Shown in pieces: positions 32,188-43,528 of a stretch of DNA of 62,000 nucleotides. The translations under genes were made by a program, and so were the position numbers. Under the pieces are notes generated by a model. It was not told the origin of the DNA. It ran no database searches and saw only the letters and a list, made by a program, of their open reading frames with translations. Origin of the DNA: Glandiceps talaboti (lineage: Eukaryota; Hemichordata; Enteropneusta; Spengelidae); assembly GCF_964340395.1 (NCBI RefSeq), contig NC_135552.1, forward strand, positions 4,787,201-4,849,200, given 5' to 3'. Each line of letters opens with the position of its first letter. The first letter of the stretch is position 1.

Positions 32188-33266
32188 CAGACAGTTCTTG
32201 GCATGTTGTACACTCTGAACTTAACAGTACTAGTATTGAATCACCCGTGGGTAAAATTTATTTGTATAGCTGTATATATTATTGCACAATACATCTAATC
32301 AAATTGATTAATTTTTTGATCCTAAAATTAGCGCCCCTACGCGACGAAGATTTCAACTTGTTAATATAGGATAAAATCGACCTCTAAGTAACACGTACGA
32401 TGTCCAATTATTTAGTATTTTAACAAACTGTAGAGAATTCATATATTGTTGGCTTTTTGATCACAAAAAATGATACTCCAGTTATAACAAGTGCAGCTTT
32501 AACACGTACTGATATTAAATTTAAATAATTATAGAAGTAGATCTACGAATTCAAGGCTATGACGCATGTATAAGGCCTTCATGATATTTCACTTATTTTC
32601 AAAGCCATTGGAGTGATCATACGTACATGTATATCAATTAACTGTAAGTAAAGGTCAAATGTGAATCCATAGGCCCTCTTCTAATCCTTTATCATTTATA
32701 CAGTATTCAGATATCTGTTGGTAATCACAGTAATTAATCACTCGAAAATATTAACGTCTTCTTTATTTCGTCAAAATACTGTCATTGTATTAGTGATACG
32801 TTTAGAAAACAAGCAAACCATAATCTGTATTTTGGAGATCATGTTCATTGTGGTGCTAAGAGAATCATCGGACACTGTTGAAACACAATCGATATAGAAT
32901 GCCTCCTGGTTGTATACCATATTGTGTTGTAAATTATAAATACTAGAGCAGTTAACTGCACTGTATTGGTAAAAAAAGTACAAAGATACTATATTGATAG
33001 AATGTATATCAGAAACTGCGCATTTGTATTCATAATAAGTACATGTGCACATGAATTTGGTGTCCTTCTTCTTCTTACTTTTGGGTCTACGTCAATTTCA
33101 GAAGTTGTTATAAAGAATTTTTAAAAAGAACTACTGTAAAATGTGTGGTTTTTAAAAGATATATATATTCCTGATAATAACTCATCCCACACGTACAGAT
33201 AGGTCAATCGCAAATATACAGTGAAATAAGTCTATCTTATATTTGTGCTCTGTATTGATCTTTCAG
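32188..33266. other. Non-coding stretch
   Basis: Nothing supported. It ends in the pyrimidine-rich acceptor TGATCTTTCAG at 33256-33266. Confidence 0.4.
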
Positions 33267-33436
33267 CTGTGCTTCCAGAAATTGTGGATAAAAGAGGTGA
33301 CAACAACGCGTACGCAGCTAGAACAGGAGTCCACCACTCTCAACTTTCCATTTCAAATAGTGATGCGTTGAATCGTCGTGAAGAAGTGGAGCGTTCTCAG
33401 ACTGATTCCAAACTTCAGAATTATTATATTATATAG
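33267..33436 (+). CDS. Candidate terminal coding exon (unknown)
   Basis: A good acceptor (CTGTATTGATCTTTCAG) precedes a frame whose first codon is split by the junction. It continues as VLPEIVDKRGDNNAYAARTG, VHHSQLSISNSDALNRREE, then VERSQTDSKLQNYYII and TAG at 33434-33436. The stretch is hydrophilic, like a cytoplasmic tail, and uses a normal mix of codons. There is no recognisable domain and the upstream exon was not found. Confidence 0.33.
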
Positions 33437-34291
33437 TAGAGAGTCAATGTTTTAACCAGAAAAAGTATAATTTATAACAACATTTTCAAGAATTCGTTGC
33501 TCTTCGAACGCCTTGCAAATTGAGAAGGGTCGACAAGAAAACATTCCTGTAGACTAAAGACGTGTACTTTATTGGGGACGTGCATTATTTTTTTTAGCAA
33601 TACAGGTTTTCACTGCATTAACAGTGAACTCATAAGGCCCGGCCCTCATTAGAATTCGTAGTAGAGTAGTTTTAAAGATTTAAAGAGCTATCAAGTATAA
33701 ATGAAAGATCACTATTAGTATTCTGGTATTGGACTACGCATGCGTTCTTGCCAATTTTGCATTGATGTCATTAAAAATCACTGTACATGCCAACTTTTGC
33801 AGGTAATTTGTTAATATGCTAATTTGCAGGTTATCAGAATGGCATACCTGGTCAGCAAATAATTGATAAATCACAGCTTAACTTCGATCGGTCATTCACA
33901 TTGATTCTACCTTTTGCTTTGACATGAATCTACACTTTTAAGTTGTAAGGCTCTCTAGAATGTTGTGTCATCACCCAACCGATCATGCTCAGTCAGTGCT
34001 AGCCAAACAAATAAAATCGGTGAAATTTATACAAGACTGCTAAACGAGGAAAAAGGCCATGAACGTCCAAAGCCGTTTCTGTGCTCATAATAGTAAACAA
34101 TATGTACAGATATATACCAGTCATATCCCTTAGTCTTGATTTTGAAGTGTCTTCTCTTGTACACTAGACAAGTTTAGTAAAATAGTGCTATGAGCTTGAA
34201 AATGTGTGTATGTATTTACGTATATATTTACTATTTGAGAGAAATCTACAAGATTGACATGAAAGCACACTGAAAGATGTTACATATGCTC
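33437..34291. other. Non-coding stretch
   Basis: Nothing supported. Confidence 0.4.
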
Positions 34292-34495
34292 ACGTTGACA
34301 TCACTAATCCACACGTACTCACGTTGACATCACCAATCTACACGTACCCACGACGTTGACATCACCAATCCACACGTACTCACGTCGACATCACCAATCC
34401 ACACGTACTCATGTCGACATCACCAATCCACACGTTCTCATGTCGACATCACCAATACACACGTACTCACGATGACATCACCAATCCAAATGTCG
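34292..34495. repeat. 29-bp minisatellite, seven units
   Basis: Units ACGT(T/C)GACATCACCAATC, then CACACGTACTC. One unit is 32 bp because of a CCACG expansion. The last unit decays into ATGTCG. Confidence 0.95.
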
Positions 34496-36203
34496 TTTTA
34501 TTCTTGTAAAATACAGCATAGAAGTTTATTAACACATTGGTCCTGTTGTCGGCACTACGTTAACTGCAAGGCTGAATTTAAACTACACAACACGTTCATC
34601 CTGTGTTAATTTTACCAAAATCAGAATTACTGTCTACATCGGTTACACATGTGACTCTACATTCTACCATGTATTTTCCTTACTAAAAATGCGATGCAAT
34701 TCAAAATGACACAAGTTGAGTTTATAATCTTTGTATTTGGCTAGATTACTCTAACACAAAATAATAATGATAGTTGTCTAGTATATTTAGATGTTATTCC
34801 CCGATCGCTTTCTTCGCCCAGCCAAGGGAAATACGACTGACCTAAGCGGTCTTTGTCGCTACGAGTCGCTAGACGAGTAGTGACAACACCCTTAGGTCAA
34901 GAGTATTTTCCGGCTGAATGAGGAAAAATATTGGAGAATAACATAATTATAACAGCGCCAATAATATCATAGACAAATCGGCGAAAGTAATGGCAATTTT
35001 AAAGGCGTTGACTCATATTTCGAACACAGCAGAACCAGTGACGTAGTCATACGTTTTCGTGACATAGACACGCGTTGTCGTGATGTAGAACGACCAGAGT
35101 ATATATTCCATATTTATGGCTTTATGCATGGTATAAGTGTTCATCGATACATGCCTTCATTGACATTGGAAATCGTCTTCAGATGTTAGTACGTTACTGT
35201 TGATGGCAATACAAGCACACACTTTGATGCGTACCTTAAAAGTGGCATACATTTTGTATAATAACACAATGCCGTTAGTCTTTGACCTAAGAGGTGTAGT
35301 CAACATTAGTAATATCTGTTTAACCAGAAATATTTTGAATTTTACATCGCTCCACTGTAAGCTGCTGTATACGTTTAACAGACGTATTCTAGAGAGTAAC
35401 AACACTTTAATCTGCATTGACACAGATACATACTTCCTTTATGACTTGTGGAGAATTTGTTTTTGGACTTGAATGTTTTAGTATTTTTGGGACATCTTGA
35501 TGAACTGAAAATAACCAGGTTTGAATTCTACCAAGAGCGAGTGTTGTTTAAGTATGCATCAGTACTCTATACATGTACCAAAATTAAGTAATAATTACCT
35601 TCAAATACGTATACAAACTCAGTTTATATATTGGACCTAGCTATGCTAGCACTTATACACTGGCCTTGTAGACAACGAATTAAAAGTCTTAACCTAACCT
35701 CTGAAGTCCCAGAATATAAGCTTATTGTATTTATAAGTTGCCATGTATATGTCATAGAACATTGTTGAATCGGGTTGGTGATAGTGTACTAGTTCGTTTT
35801 CCATAAGACTTGCCTGAATATAGTCAAATGAATTAACTTGCCAAATATTACTGTAGGCACTGACTTGCATTTTCACAAGCCAAAACACATATTATTTCTG
35901 CTGGTGCCGTAAAGAGGCCTGTGATTTACGACCTTGTTGACTTGTTGGGAGTTTAGTTTCCAAATTAATCACATAACAAACTATATTACACGTCGGTGAC
36001 ATTATTGTCAGTACAACTGAACATTTTATTAACCAGAAATTCTATATATGTCATTCGATTCATTAGCGTTGTTTAATTACACTATAGTGGTGTGGAATCC
36101 AACTAAGCTGAAATTTATAAGAATATCATGACATAACGTGAACAAAAAAAATAACCGACAGAGCCAATATGTTACCGTTATCATCGATGGCAGAAAAAAA
36201 AAT
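34496..36203. other. Non-coding stretch
   Basis: No supported gene. Overlapping frames on both strands at 35157-35472 (about 88-90 codons) have no splice signals or recognisable domain. Confidence 0.35.
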
Positions 36204-36318
36204 ATACTTGTCTCAACACCATCTGCGGTTGAAACCAAAATATGATTGTCTCAACACCACTGCGGTTGAAACCAAAATATATTTGTCCCAACACATCTGC
36301 GGTTGAAACCAAAAAAAG
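36204..36318. repeat. 38-bp minisatellite, three units
   Basis: TTGTCTCAACACCATCTGCG, then GTTGAAACCAAAATAT, three times with small length differences. Confidence 0.9.
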
Positions 36319-36584
36319 AATATAAGGCTTAGTATTGGGAGATTAAGGATTTGTCTTGCTTTAAATACATTATTCAGTGATTCGGTACACATACTTTCCA
36401 TAAAGTGAAATTTTTGGTACACCGAAACACATATTGTAACCATACAAATTACGGAGTTGCCTAGAAACAACTGAATAGTCCATTGATGAAGGACTTATAT
36501 CTTTCCTACATATGTTGTTCGTGTTGGTATTAGATAAATTGTTGTGGTAGCCTGATTTCGTATTGAAACTCTGTCTCGCTGTCT

Positions 36585-36717
<133 letters not shown>

Positions 36718-38310
36718 ACCAAACTTCATCAGCGAGAAACTGAAAATCTATGAGGTAAATACGAAATCGCAGGAACCCAAAAGATACGTTGAGTTAGGTG
36801 TATGTAATCCTAGCTGAATTAAAGACATGTACCCTTCACACCATATATAACGGTATTTGACAAGATATAATATTAATAAAGCCATCACCTAGCAACACCC
36901 AACCCGGTGAGATTGTTCATCTCTGAACGCACAGCAGGCGGAAACCATCAACCGTGTCTGACGGTAAATTCAACATGGCAACCCCGGTTACACCAGTTGA
37001 AGCATAAAAAAAGTAGAAAACAACAAGTATGACAATAAACAAAAGAAAACAACTAACACATTATCTAATTAAATCGTATGGACTGTCTCATTTGGGAAAC
37101 AAGTCTAGTCGAAGCTGGTTAGTGATCCCATCATGAAAACCGAGGTACTAGTAAGTCTGATGTCTGATGTTAAGAAAACACAAATTACATTATAACTTCT
37201 CAAATACACGGTGTAAAAGGCGATATAAACAAAACATTGTTTTAGATGTCAAACGAGTTTTAGAACTGAAAAAATCATACAAAGCGAGTAAATTTATGTT
37301 TACATTGAAAACGTGTCTCAGTCTGATTTGCTTTATGTTGAGTGACGACGTTTGTGAGCGTGTCTGAATGATATTGAACGTCCTATGTATTATGCAATAG
37401 ATGATGCCGTCTTCGAAATTCCTTGAAGGGCGTCTTCGTGCAAATTCAAAAATGAATCTACTGCGCGACTAGGTTTATTAAACTCGGATAAATCTACATT
37501 CCTAATTATGTGGAATATGGATTGAGAACACACGAAACAACTAGAGGGAGTTCAGCTCTTTTTCTTTCTTTATACGATGAAAAGGTGTAAGCTTTGCTTA
37601 CTAAAGCAGAAAAGGCGAAAGTTTACGAAGAAGTTGACCGCTTTATTTTTGTATGAAATGTTCATAGCAAAGCTATAGCCTTTATTGTCATTTTACTTTA
37701 TACAGCGATTACTACTATCCGAACGAAAGCCCTGTTTTGTATAATATTGTATGAAACGACATATATAGAAAAGTACAAGCGACAAAGGAAACAAATCTCT
37801 TTCCTGAAATGGATAACACTTGAACTAAGAACATTCGAGAAGTCGAAAAGAATATACATTGTCCTTTAAATTGTTCATATTTACGAACACTAAATGATTT
37901 TGAGTAAATGGTATCCGTTACACTGAAAAGACATGAAAAATATGCGTAGCTTTATGGGTTGCACTGGTGAAAAATGTTCGTCACAGGTTGGCACGTCGAC
38001 AAATAGAACAAGACTTAGTGTACTTCTTTAGTTCACGTTAAGGATATTAATCGAGCTGGTGTTGGTTTGAAAATCTTTTGTCTACATAGAGGACTATGGG
38101 TAATTGTCACAGGATGTATTCTCAATTGGTATTATACATACAGGTAGCTTGTATTTTAATAATGCGTAGGGGATTTGAAATTTTAAGTAACAGCTGTACT
38201 ACGTGTACTACATTTGCTCTCAGAATTATAGTGGTCTGAGATTTGCTATATCCGGCCTACTCCATGATTATATCTTCTCTGACAAGATAAAGAATTCAAA
38301 TATACTCCCG
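36718..38310. other. Non-coding stretch
   Basis: Nothing supported. A frame at 37167-37367 has no coding evidence. Confidence 0.4.
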
Positions 38311-38341
38311 ACTAGAAAAGAACATCACATTGAGAAATGTG

Positions 38342-38388
<47 letters not shown>

Positions 38389-38390
38389 AT

Positions 38391-38424
<34 letters not shown>

Positions 38425-38441
38425 CTGTGTGTGTGTATGTA

Positions 38442-38476
<35 letters not shown>

Positions 38477-38504
38477 ATGTATGTATGTATGTATGTATGT
38501 ATGT

Positions 38505-38558
<54 letters not shown>

Positions 38559-38747
38559 GCTATGTTAGTTGAAGTGTCCATACCCTTTGATGTACATATT
38601 CCATTGTATTTTCAGAAGAAGTGCGACAAACATTTTCTATTTTCCACTATCAGAATAAACACCACAGGCTTTCGTTCAGAAATAATAGTTATTGTCATAT
38701 TAAATCTCGGAAATGTACATCATAGAAAAGAACGTCACATTGAGAAA

Positions 38748-38783
<36 letters not shown>

Positions 38784-38968
38784 GGTCTGTCCGTACGTAC
38801 GTACGTACGTACGTTGTACGCACGCACGCACGTACGTACGTACGTATGTATGTATATATGTATGTATGTATACAAGTATGTATGTATGTATGTATGTATG
38901 TATGTATGTATGTATGTATGTATGTATGTATGTATGTATGTATGTATGTATGTATGTATGTATGTATG
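38311..38968. repeat. Duplicated microsatellite cassette around a retrotransposon scrap
   Basis: The phrase AGAAAAGAAC(A/G)TCACATTG, continuing AGAAATGT, occurs at 38314 and 38724 (about 410 bp apart), each time followed by CTGT units. First block: CTGT, TG, TATG, TG. Second block: CTGT, ACGT/ACGC, TATG to 38968. Between them sits the retrotransposon fragment. Confidence 0.85.
38566..38718 (+). mobile_element. Fragment of RLE-type non-LTR retrotransposon
   Basis: The sequence encodes LVEVSIPFDVHIPLYFQKK, then INTTGFRSEIIVIVI and LGNVHH. It is clearly homologous to the C-terminal endonuclease block of the element at 55.6-57.2 kb (56915-57068). It begins directly after TATG/TG repeats and ends at CATCATAG. 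It covers only about 50 codons and is non-functional. Confidence 0.85.
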
Positions 38969-39204
38969 AGCGCATGAATTATGTGCTTATGAATATAGTT
39001 GACAATAGGTGGCACTATTCAATTGATCGCAGGAGAGCGACACTGTGAAGTAGATGTTAAATTGATGACAATCTGTGACTCAGAGTGAGCATATAACCAG
39101 TCCCATATAAGGGTTTTTATAACATATTATAACAAACATTTCATTTAAAACTACCCTGTCATCGCATCATAGCAATAAACATAACTAGAACATGTATAAG
39201 TTTT
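38969..39204. other. Region 3' of the 1203-residue gene
   Basis: Probably the 3' UTR and flank of the minus-strand gene. No AATAAA was recognised on that strand within this short stretch. Confidence 0.4.
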
Positions 39205-42200
39205 CTAAAGACTATATGGCCGGTCACCTCCCTCGGCAAATGCTGAATTTGTTTGATCCTTGATAGTTGGTAGTTGAGTTGTACGATGTTGTTGTTTCCA
39301 TGGTGATGCGTTTGACCAGCCCATCGTGTGAATGGATCGCTGCATATGACAATACAATGTGCCATCTTGAATGATAACTTGACTACCGACTTTCTGAAGA
39401 TCCACATCAGATGATACCACCTCGAGTTTCTCGATTTCCTGTAGTGAGCGCATTTTTGTCTCCACTTGCAGCCGTCGAACGGGTGTAAGTGGAGGCAATT
39501 GAAGTATAATTGTCTCGTTTGAGAATTCTCTTCTCTCTTCTGTTTTCCCCTCTTCACTTCTTTCAAGAGTAGGCGTGTCGACCATAAATTTGACGTTCGC
39601 CTTTGGTGAGATTTTCCCAACCCCTCTCTTTTCCTTTGGCGGCGGTGATTTAAGATTATCAAGAAAACCCCGAGCTCGAGGGTCTTTGATTTCCTCAGGC
39701 GGTCTCGACAATAACTTCGTCACATAAGACGGGGTGATAGGTCCTCTGACTTTAGGTTTTCTGTTCTGTTGTTCGGTCAGCCTTTCCTGTTCCCTGGCAA
39801 GTTTTTCACTGGCCTGTCTTTGTTGCAACACTCTTTGTCTAATCTGTTCTTTGAATTCCTCCACTGAGAATGTCACCATCGGGGTGTGTGAGCAACGAGA
39901 TGATGAACTCGACCGCCTGCTGTCAACAGACATTGGGGGCGCTGTTTTAGGTTTCAGAAACCTTCCTGGTGCGTTACCATTAAAACTATCGTTATCCTGA
40001 TCATCGTCCGTAACAGTAATGCTAATACTCATTCGTTGTGGTCCTGCGGTGAACTCAGATGTTGGTTTGTCTGTATCTACAGAAGTTGATTTATTCGGCA
40101 TTTTTGAAGGGAAACTATTAGTTTGTTTCAAAATTCCATCCAAAAAATTTCCTTCACTCTTTTCGACAGCTTCATCGTCCCGTTTCTGGACCTCTTCCAC
40201 GTCCTCACATTCGGTGTCTATTTCACCTTTTTGTAATTTAGACAATTCTTGACTAGTCTCACTCAATAACTGTAATATGTCTGACAGTGTTGGCAGCTTT
40301 TTTTTGTCTTCTTCGGGTTTCAAATTTAATCGCCAAGCTGCTGGTTTTCTGATTGTTTTCCTTTCTGTAGTTTGTTCCTTTTTAACAATTTCTTTTCGTT
40401 TGCCCTTCCCAGGCTGTTTGTCGGATTGCCTGTTTTTCTTTGCCTTGGCAGCACCTGTTAATTTTCCATTTTTTGTACTTCTTTCTACCGTGCTTTGTTT
40501 TCTTCGTGTTTCATCAGGTTCGTCGGGCGGACCTAAGTGATAAGTGATTTTATTCTCGTCTTTCAACAAAATTCTTACACTCCTAACCCCATATATGGGT
40601 GATTGTTCTGTAGCGTTGAATACCATGCGATGCTTGACGATAGCAGGAGTTTTTGTTGGCCATATCAATGTCTGTCTGACGTCAATCTCCTGACCGTCAA
40701 CGTTGTTGTTTTCCTGACTTTGAGATGTCGTTGTTTGAAAACCCTGGCCGGATTGGAATCCATTGCTGACACAGTCTTCTGACGGTCGTCTGATGACGCA
40801 ATCCTCTCCATTAGTCATTTCCTTGACAACCGTTGCTGGGCTTGATGGCGTGTTGATGTGGTTTCTCGCGATATCGTAATGAGATCCGGAGGTGGTTCGT
40901 TTGAAATGAAGTTCCTCAGGCTCCGATGTCCCAGCTTGACTCACAACATAGGCTCGTTCCAAAAACTCCAGTTTGTCAGGATCAGATTCTATCACACTGT
41001 TACACTGGTCGCCGTTGGGGGCGTCATTATATCTGTTGGCGTGTTGCACATTAATATTTTCCTCATTTGGCTCTTCGATTGTAATGCTATTCCTATTGCT
41101 ACCAGTGTGAGCATAAGCGTCGATGTCTTCTCCATGTCTGTTTATACTTTGATCGCCGACAATTTCCGCAGAACTTTGGGAAGTTTGGGAAGACTCTTTC
41201 CTGGCAGCACTTAAGACGTTATCAGTTGCTTCAAGTCCTTGACCGATTTCGATAGGTATTGATACCAGAGAAGAATGATTACTGGACAGAGTGATGAGAT
41301 CTGACGTCTCTGATCCGTTTTCCTTTGCCGCATTGTCTTCCTTAGAATTTGTCATAACTTGCAACTCATCGGCTTTGAGTGCAAGTCTGACGTCATCATT
41401 GTTACTTGATTGGAGACGGTGTATCTCAACCTTCATCACGTGATCTGTCCGCTGTTTTGTGTCGATAGTTTTGCTGTTTGTTTTTACTCCTCTCCGAGAA
41501 GTAGAAGAAATTTTCACCTGTCTGTTTTGTTTTGTGGCATTAAAGTTCTTTACCTTTCTCGACTGTTTATTGATATTCCTCGTTGGTCGAGTCTCAACGT
41601 CTGTGTATGGTGCTAATGGGTCGCTTTCATGTTCGCTTCCACCTAGCAACTGTTTGAAGTCATGTTGTTTTAAATCACTTTCTACAATAGACTTCAACTC
41701 TTCTTTCACCTCGTTATTATCATCCATCTGTCTACTGTGATTGGAATTTTCATCTGTACGTTGTCTACTTTGATGTTCATCGTGTTGTTGTTCTGTTCCT
41801 CCAGGGGACGTGATGGTATTGCTCGGTGTATAGCTATCAGTGTGGTGTGTATTCATTGATTCTGATGGGATAACGTCTGAACGTTCCGGACTATCAGAAG
41901 CGAACTGAGTCGTTTCTATAACGCACTCAGCTTCACAACGGCTATCTCCATCACCCGCAGCTTTTCCCGTGAGGGCGCTGTCACTGTTCTGCCGTACGTC
42001 ATCTGTTGACGTCGTCAGAGGAAGACCACTGGCGCAATCTGCATCTAGACATGACATGTCGCTGCCATGGTTATCCTCACCTCTTTCAAAAGTTGTTGGT
42101 GAAGACCCACCATCACGTTTATACCGAAATCCACCATCACACTGATTCTCGGGAGCAAGGTAATCTAGTCGAGATGTAGATAACGACCGTGTAGTTTCAG

Positions 42201-42816
42201 AATCGTTATCGCGGTCTTTTGTAGAAAGCCATGTCTGCGTACTCGGTGTATAGTTTTCCTGAATATATGAATTCCTTGAAAGGGCACTTGAACCTTCGTC
42301 GTTGAGATTGCCGGGTAGAGTTGTATCATTTCTACTCGATAAGTTGGTTGAACTGTGCTCAGAATGATCCGTACGACTGAAAGTAATTGATATGCGAAAA
42401 TCCGTAAATTTGTCCGTCGAGAAAGCACTTGGAACTCGTTGTTTCAAAAGTATTAACCCTCTCCTCTTTTTAACTTCGTGGAGTATTCTCCTGTGTTCTT
42501 CTAGCTTGTCAAGAAACCTACACGGTGTTGACTTCGGTTCAGTCACGTGACCGGGAAATGCATAATGATAAGTACCGGTTACACCTGAAGTAGCAGACGA
42601 CGAGTTACCTGCAGTACATAGCTTAACCTTGGATCTTATAGTTGTCAATGAAGGAGCGATCAGATGCAAAGAATGACGTTTTAAGAAGCCGCCATCACAG
42701 GATGTCAAACTCGTACCATGAGTAGAGTCGTTGTCAATGGGATAACGATTGTGAAGAGGTTTACTGAGAGAAGATAACGGTTTTATGTCACGTGTCTTTA
42801 GATGAATATTAGCCAT
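39205..42816 (-). CDS. Large disordered protein of unknown function (1203 aa, one exon)
   Basis: A 1204-codon frame reads leftwards from ATG at 42816 to TAG at 39205-39207. The start is supported by a good context (ACACAAC before ATGGC) and an in-frame TAG 24 nt upstream. No signal peptide or membrane helix is seen. Residues 1-120 are mixed, with LEEHRRILHEVKKRRGL near 105-125. About 150-720 is rich in Ser, Thr, Asp, Asn and Gln and looks disordered. A short ordered-looking stretch near 725-765 reads RMVFNATEQSPIYGVRSVRI. Residues 785-825 are strongly basic (KGKRKEIVKKEQ), a possible nuclear signal. About 840-862 is helical (TLSDILQLLSETSQELSKL), and 981-1020 is Gln/Arg/Glu-rich and probably coiled coil (EFKEQIRQRVLQQRQASEK). 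I do not recognise the family. Orderly codon use over 3.6 kb makes a real gene very likely. Confidence 0.88.
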   Translation of the reverse strand: MANIHLKTRDIKPLSSLSKPLHNRYPIDNDSTHGTSLTSCDGGFLKRHSLHLIAPSLTTIRSKVKLCTAGNSSSATSGVTGTYHYAFPGHVTEPKSTPCRFLDKLEEHRRILHEVKKRRGLILLKQRVPSAFSTDKFTDFRISITFSRTDHSEHSSTNLSSRNDTTLPGNLNDEGSSALSRNSYIQENYTPSTQTWLSTKDRDNDSETTRSLSTSRLDYLAPENQCDGGFRYKRDGGSSPTTFERGEDNHGSDMSCLDADCASGLPLTTSTDDVRQNSDSALTGKAAGDGDSRCEAECVIETTQFASDSPERSDVIPSESMNTHHTDSYTPSNTITSPGGTEQQHDEHQSRQRTDENSNHSRQMDDNNEVKEELKSIVESDLKQHDFKQLLGGSEHESDPLAPYTDVETRPTRNINKQSRKVKNFNATKQNRQVKISSTSRRGVKTNSKTIDTKQRTDHVMKVEIHRLQSSNNDDVRLALKADELQVMTNSKEDNAAKENGSETSDLITLSSNHSSLVSIPIEIGQGLEATDNVLSAARKESSQTSQSSAEIVGDQSINRHGEDIDAYAHTGSNRNSITIEEPNEENINVQHANRYNDAPNGDQCNSVIESDPDKLEFLERAYVVSQAGTSEPEELHFKRTTSGSHYDIARNHINTPSSPATVVKEMTNGEDCVIRRPSEDCVSNGFQSGQGFQTTTSQSQENNNVDGQEIDVRQTLIWPTKTPAIVKHRMVFNATEQSPIYGVRSVRILLKDENKITYHLGPPDEPDETRRKQSTVERSTKNGKLTGAAKAKKNRQSDKQPGKGKRKEIVKKEQTTERKTIRKPAAWRLNLKPEEDKKKLPTLSDILQLLSETSQELSKLQKGEIDTECEDVEEVQKRDDEAVEKSEGNFLDGILKQTNSFPSKMPNKSTSVDTDKPTSEFTAGPQRMSISITVTDDDQDNDSFNGNAPGRFLKPKTAPPMSVDSRRSSSSSRCSHTPMVTFSVEEFKEQIRQRVLQQRQASEKLAREQERLTEQQNRKPKVRGPITPSYVTKLLSRPPEEIKDPRARGFLDNLKSPPPKEKRGVGKISPKANVKFMVDTPTLERSEEGKTEERREFSNETIILQLPPLTPVRRLQVETKMRSLQEIEKLEVVSSDVDLQKVGSQVIIQDGTLYCHMQRSIHTMGWSNASPWKQQHRTTQLPTIKDQTNSAFAEGGDRPYSL

Positions 42817-42950
42817 GTTGTGTGTCTTCTCTATATACTAGTTTGACCACATGCACAGCTGCTGTTTAGTGGTACTCATCACAAGTTGTGGATCACGTTG
42901 TCGTTGTCCATACATTCACTTCATATACAATCCTCACCGTAGTCCCAATC
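42817..42950 (-). promoter_or_regulatory. 5' UTR with splice acceptor and upstream ORF
   Basis: On the minus strand GTATTTTCAG ends at 42951, so the coding exon begins at 42950 and includes 134 nt of 5' UTR; at least one upstream non-coding exon is implied. The UTR holds upstream ATGs: a minimal ATG-AAG-TGA, and a 25-codon ORF (42915-42838) in the frame of the main ORF that ends 21 nt before the start codon. Such uORFs usually lower translation. Confidence 0.6.
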
Positions 42951-42959
42951 CTGAAAATA

Positions 42960-43405
42960 CAAATGAAATAAAGTAAATATTAGTAAGGTGCGCGCATTTG
43001 TTCCTCGTTGGTAAATCAATAAACAAAAAAAATTCACATTACATACATACACCAAGAGCATTTTTGGGTTAATACATTTTCAGTGGCACCCATTGGAAAA
43101 AATCCTAAAAACAAACAAATTCTTTTTTTTAAATGACCACAAAGTGAAGAAAAGACTAATCTAATAATTTTGTATAGATTGTTGACTATATTTAAAGGTA
43201 ATTTTCGGTTACTACCTTTCTTGGTTCTTACAAAATACCATCAAATGAAATATCATTTGGTATATTGTGTAAGTATCGACGTTGATGTAAGTACAAATTC
43301 ACACGTTATGTTGTAGCGACAGCATCGAAATAGTCAATGAAACTTGAACTTGTAGGTCGAAATTCGATTCATCATTTTAAAATCATTTTTTTACTTTTCC
43401 AACAG
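42960..43405. other. Probable 5' intron or flank of the 1203-residue gene
   Basis: AT-rich, no exon seen on the minus strand. A plus-strand pyrimidine-rich acceptor (TTTTTTACTTTTCCAACAG) ends it at 43405. Confidence 0.35.
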
Positions 43406-43528
43406 CATTTGAGCATACCAACTGAGTACACTGATGAATTTGCTAAAGATGGCAAGTATCACAAATCTCGATATACCTCTAATAATTCGTTTTATACATT
43501 TTGGTTTTACTCTACGGCATCAGATTAG
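43406..43528 (+). CDS. Weak candidate exon (unknown)
   Basis: After the strong acceptor at 43405 the frame reads HLSIPTEYTDEFAKDGKYHK, then SRYTSNNSFYTFWFYSTASD and TAG. It could be a terminal exon, but its length is within chance for this composition and no family is recognised. A possible donor inside (GGCAA, then GTATCA) would shorten it. Confidence 0.18.
   Translation, partial: HLSIPTEYTDEFAKDGKYHKSRYTSNNSFYTFWFYSTASD

Noticed and set aside
34292-34495. CRISPR-like array of 29-bp repeats
   Set aside because: Units are directly adjacent with no spacers, in eukaryotic DNA. It is a minisatellite.
38337-38969. 210-codon frame of Val-Cys-Leu-Ser and Met-Tyr-Val-Cys repeats
   Set aside because: Mostly microsatellite. 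Only the middle 50 codons are real protein sequence, and these belong to a retrotransposon fragment already listed.
39734-41740. Plus-strand frames within 39.7-41.7 kb
   Set aside because: Antisense shadows of the 1203-residue minus-strand frame.
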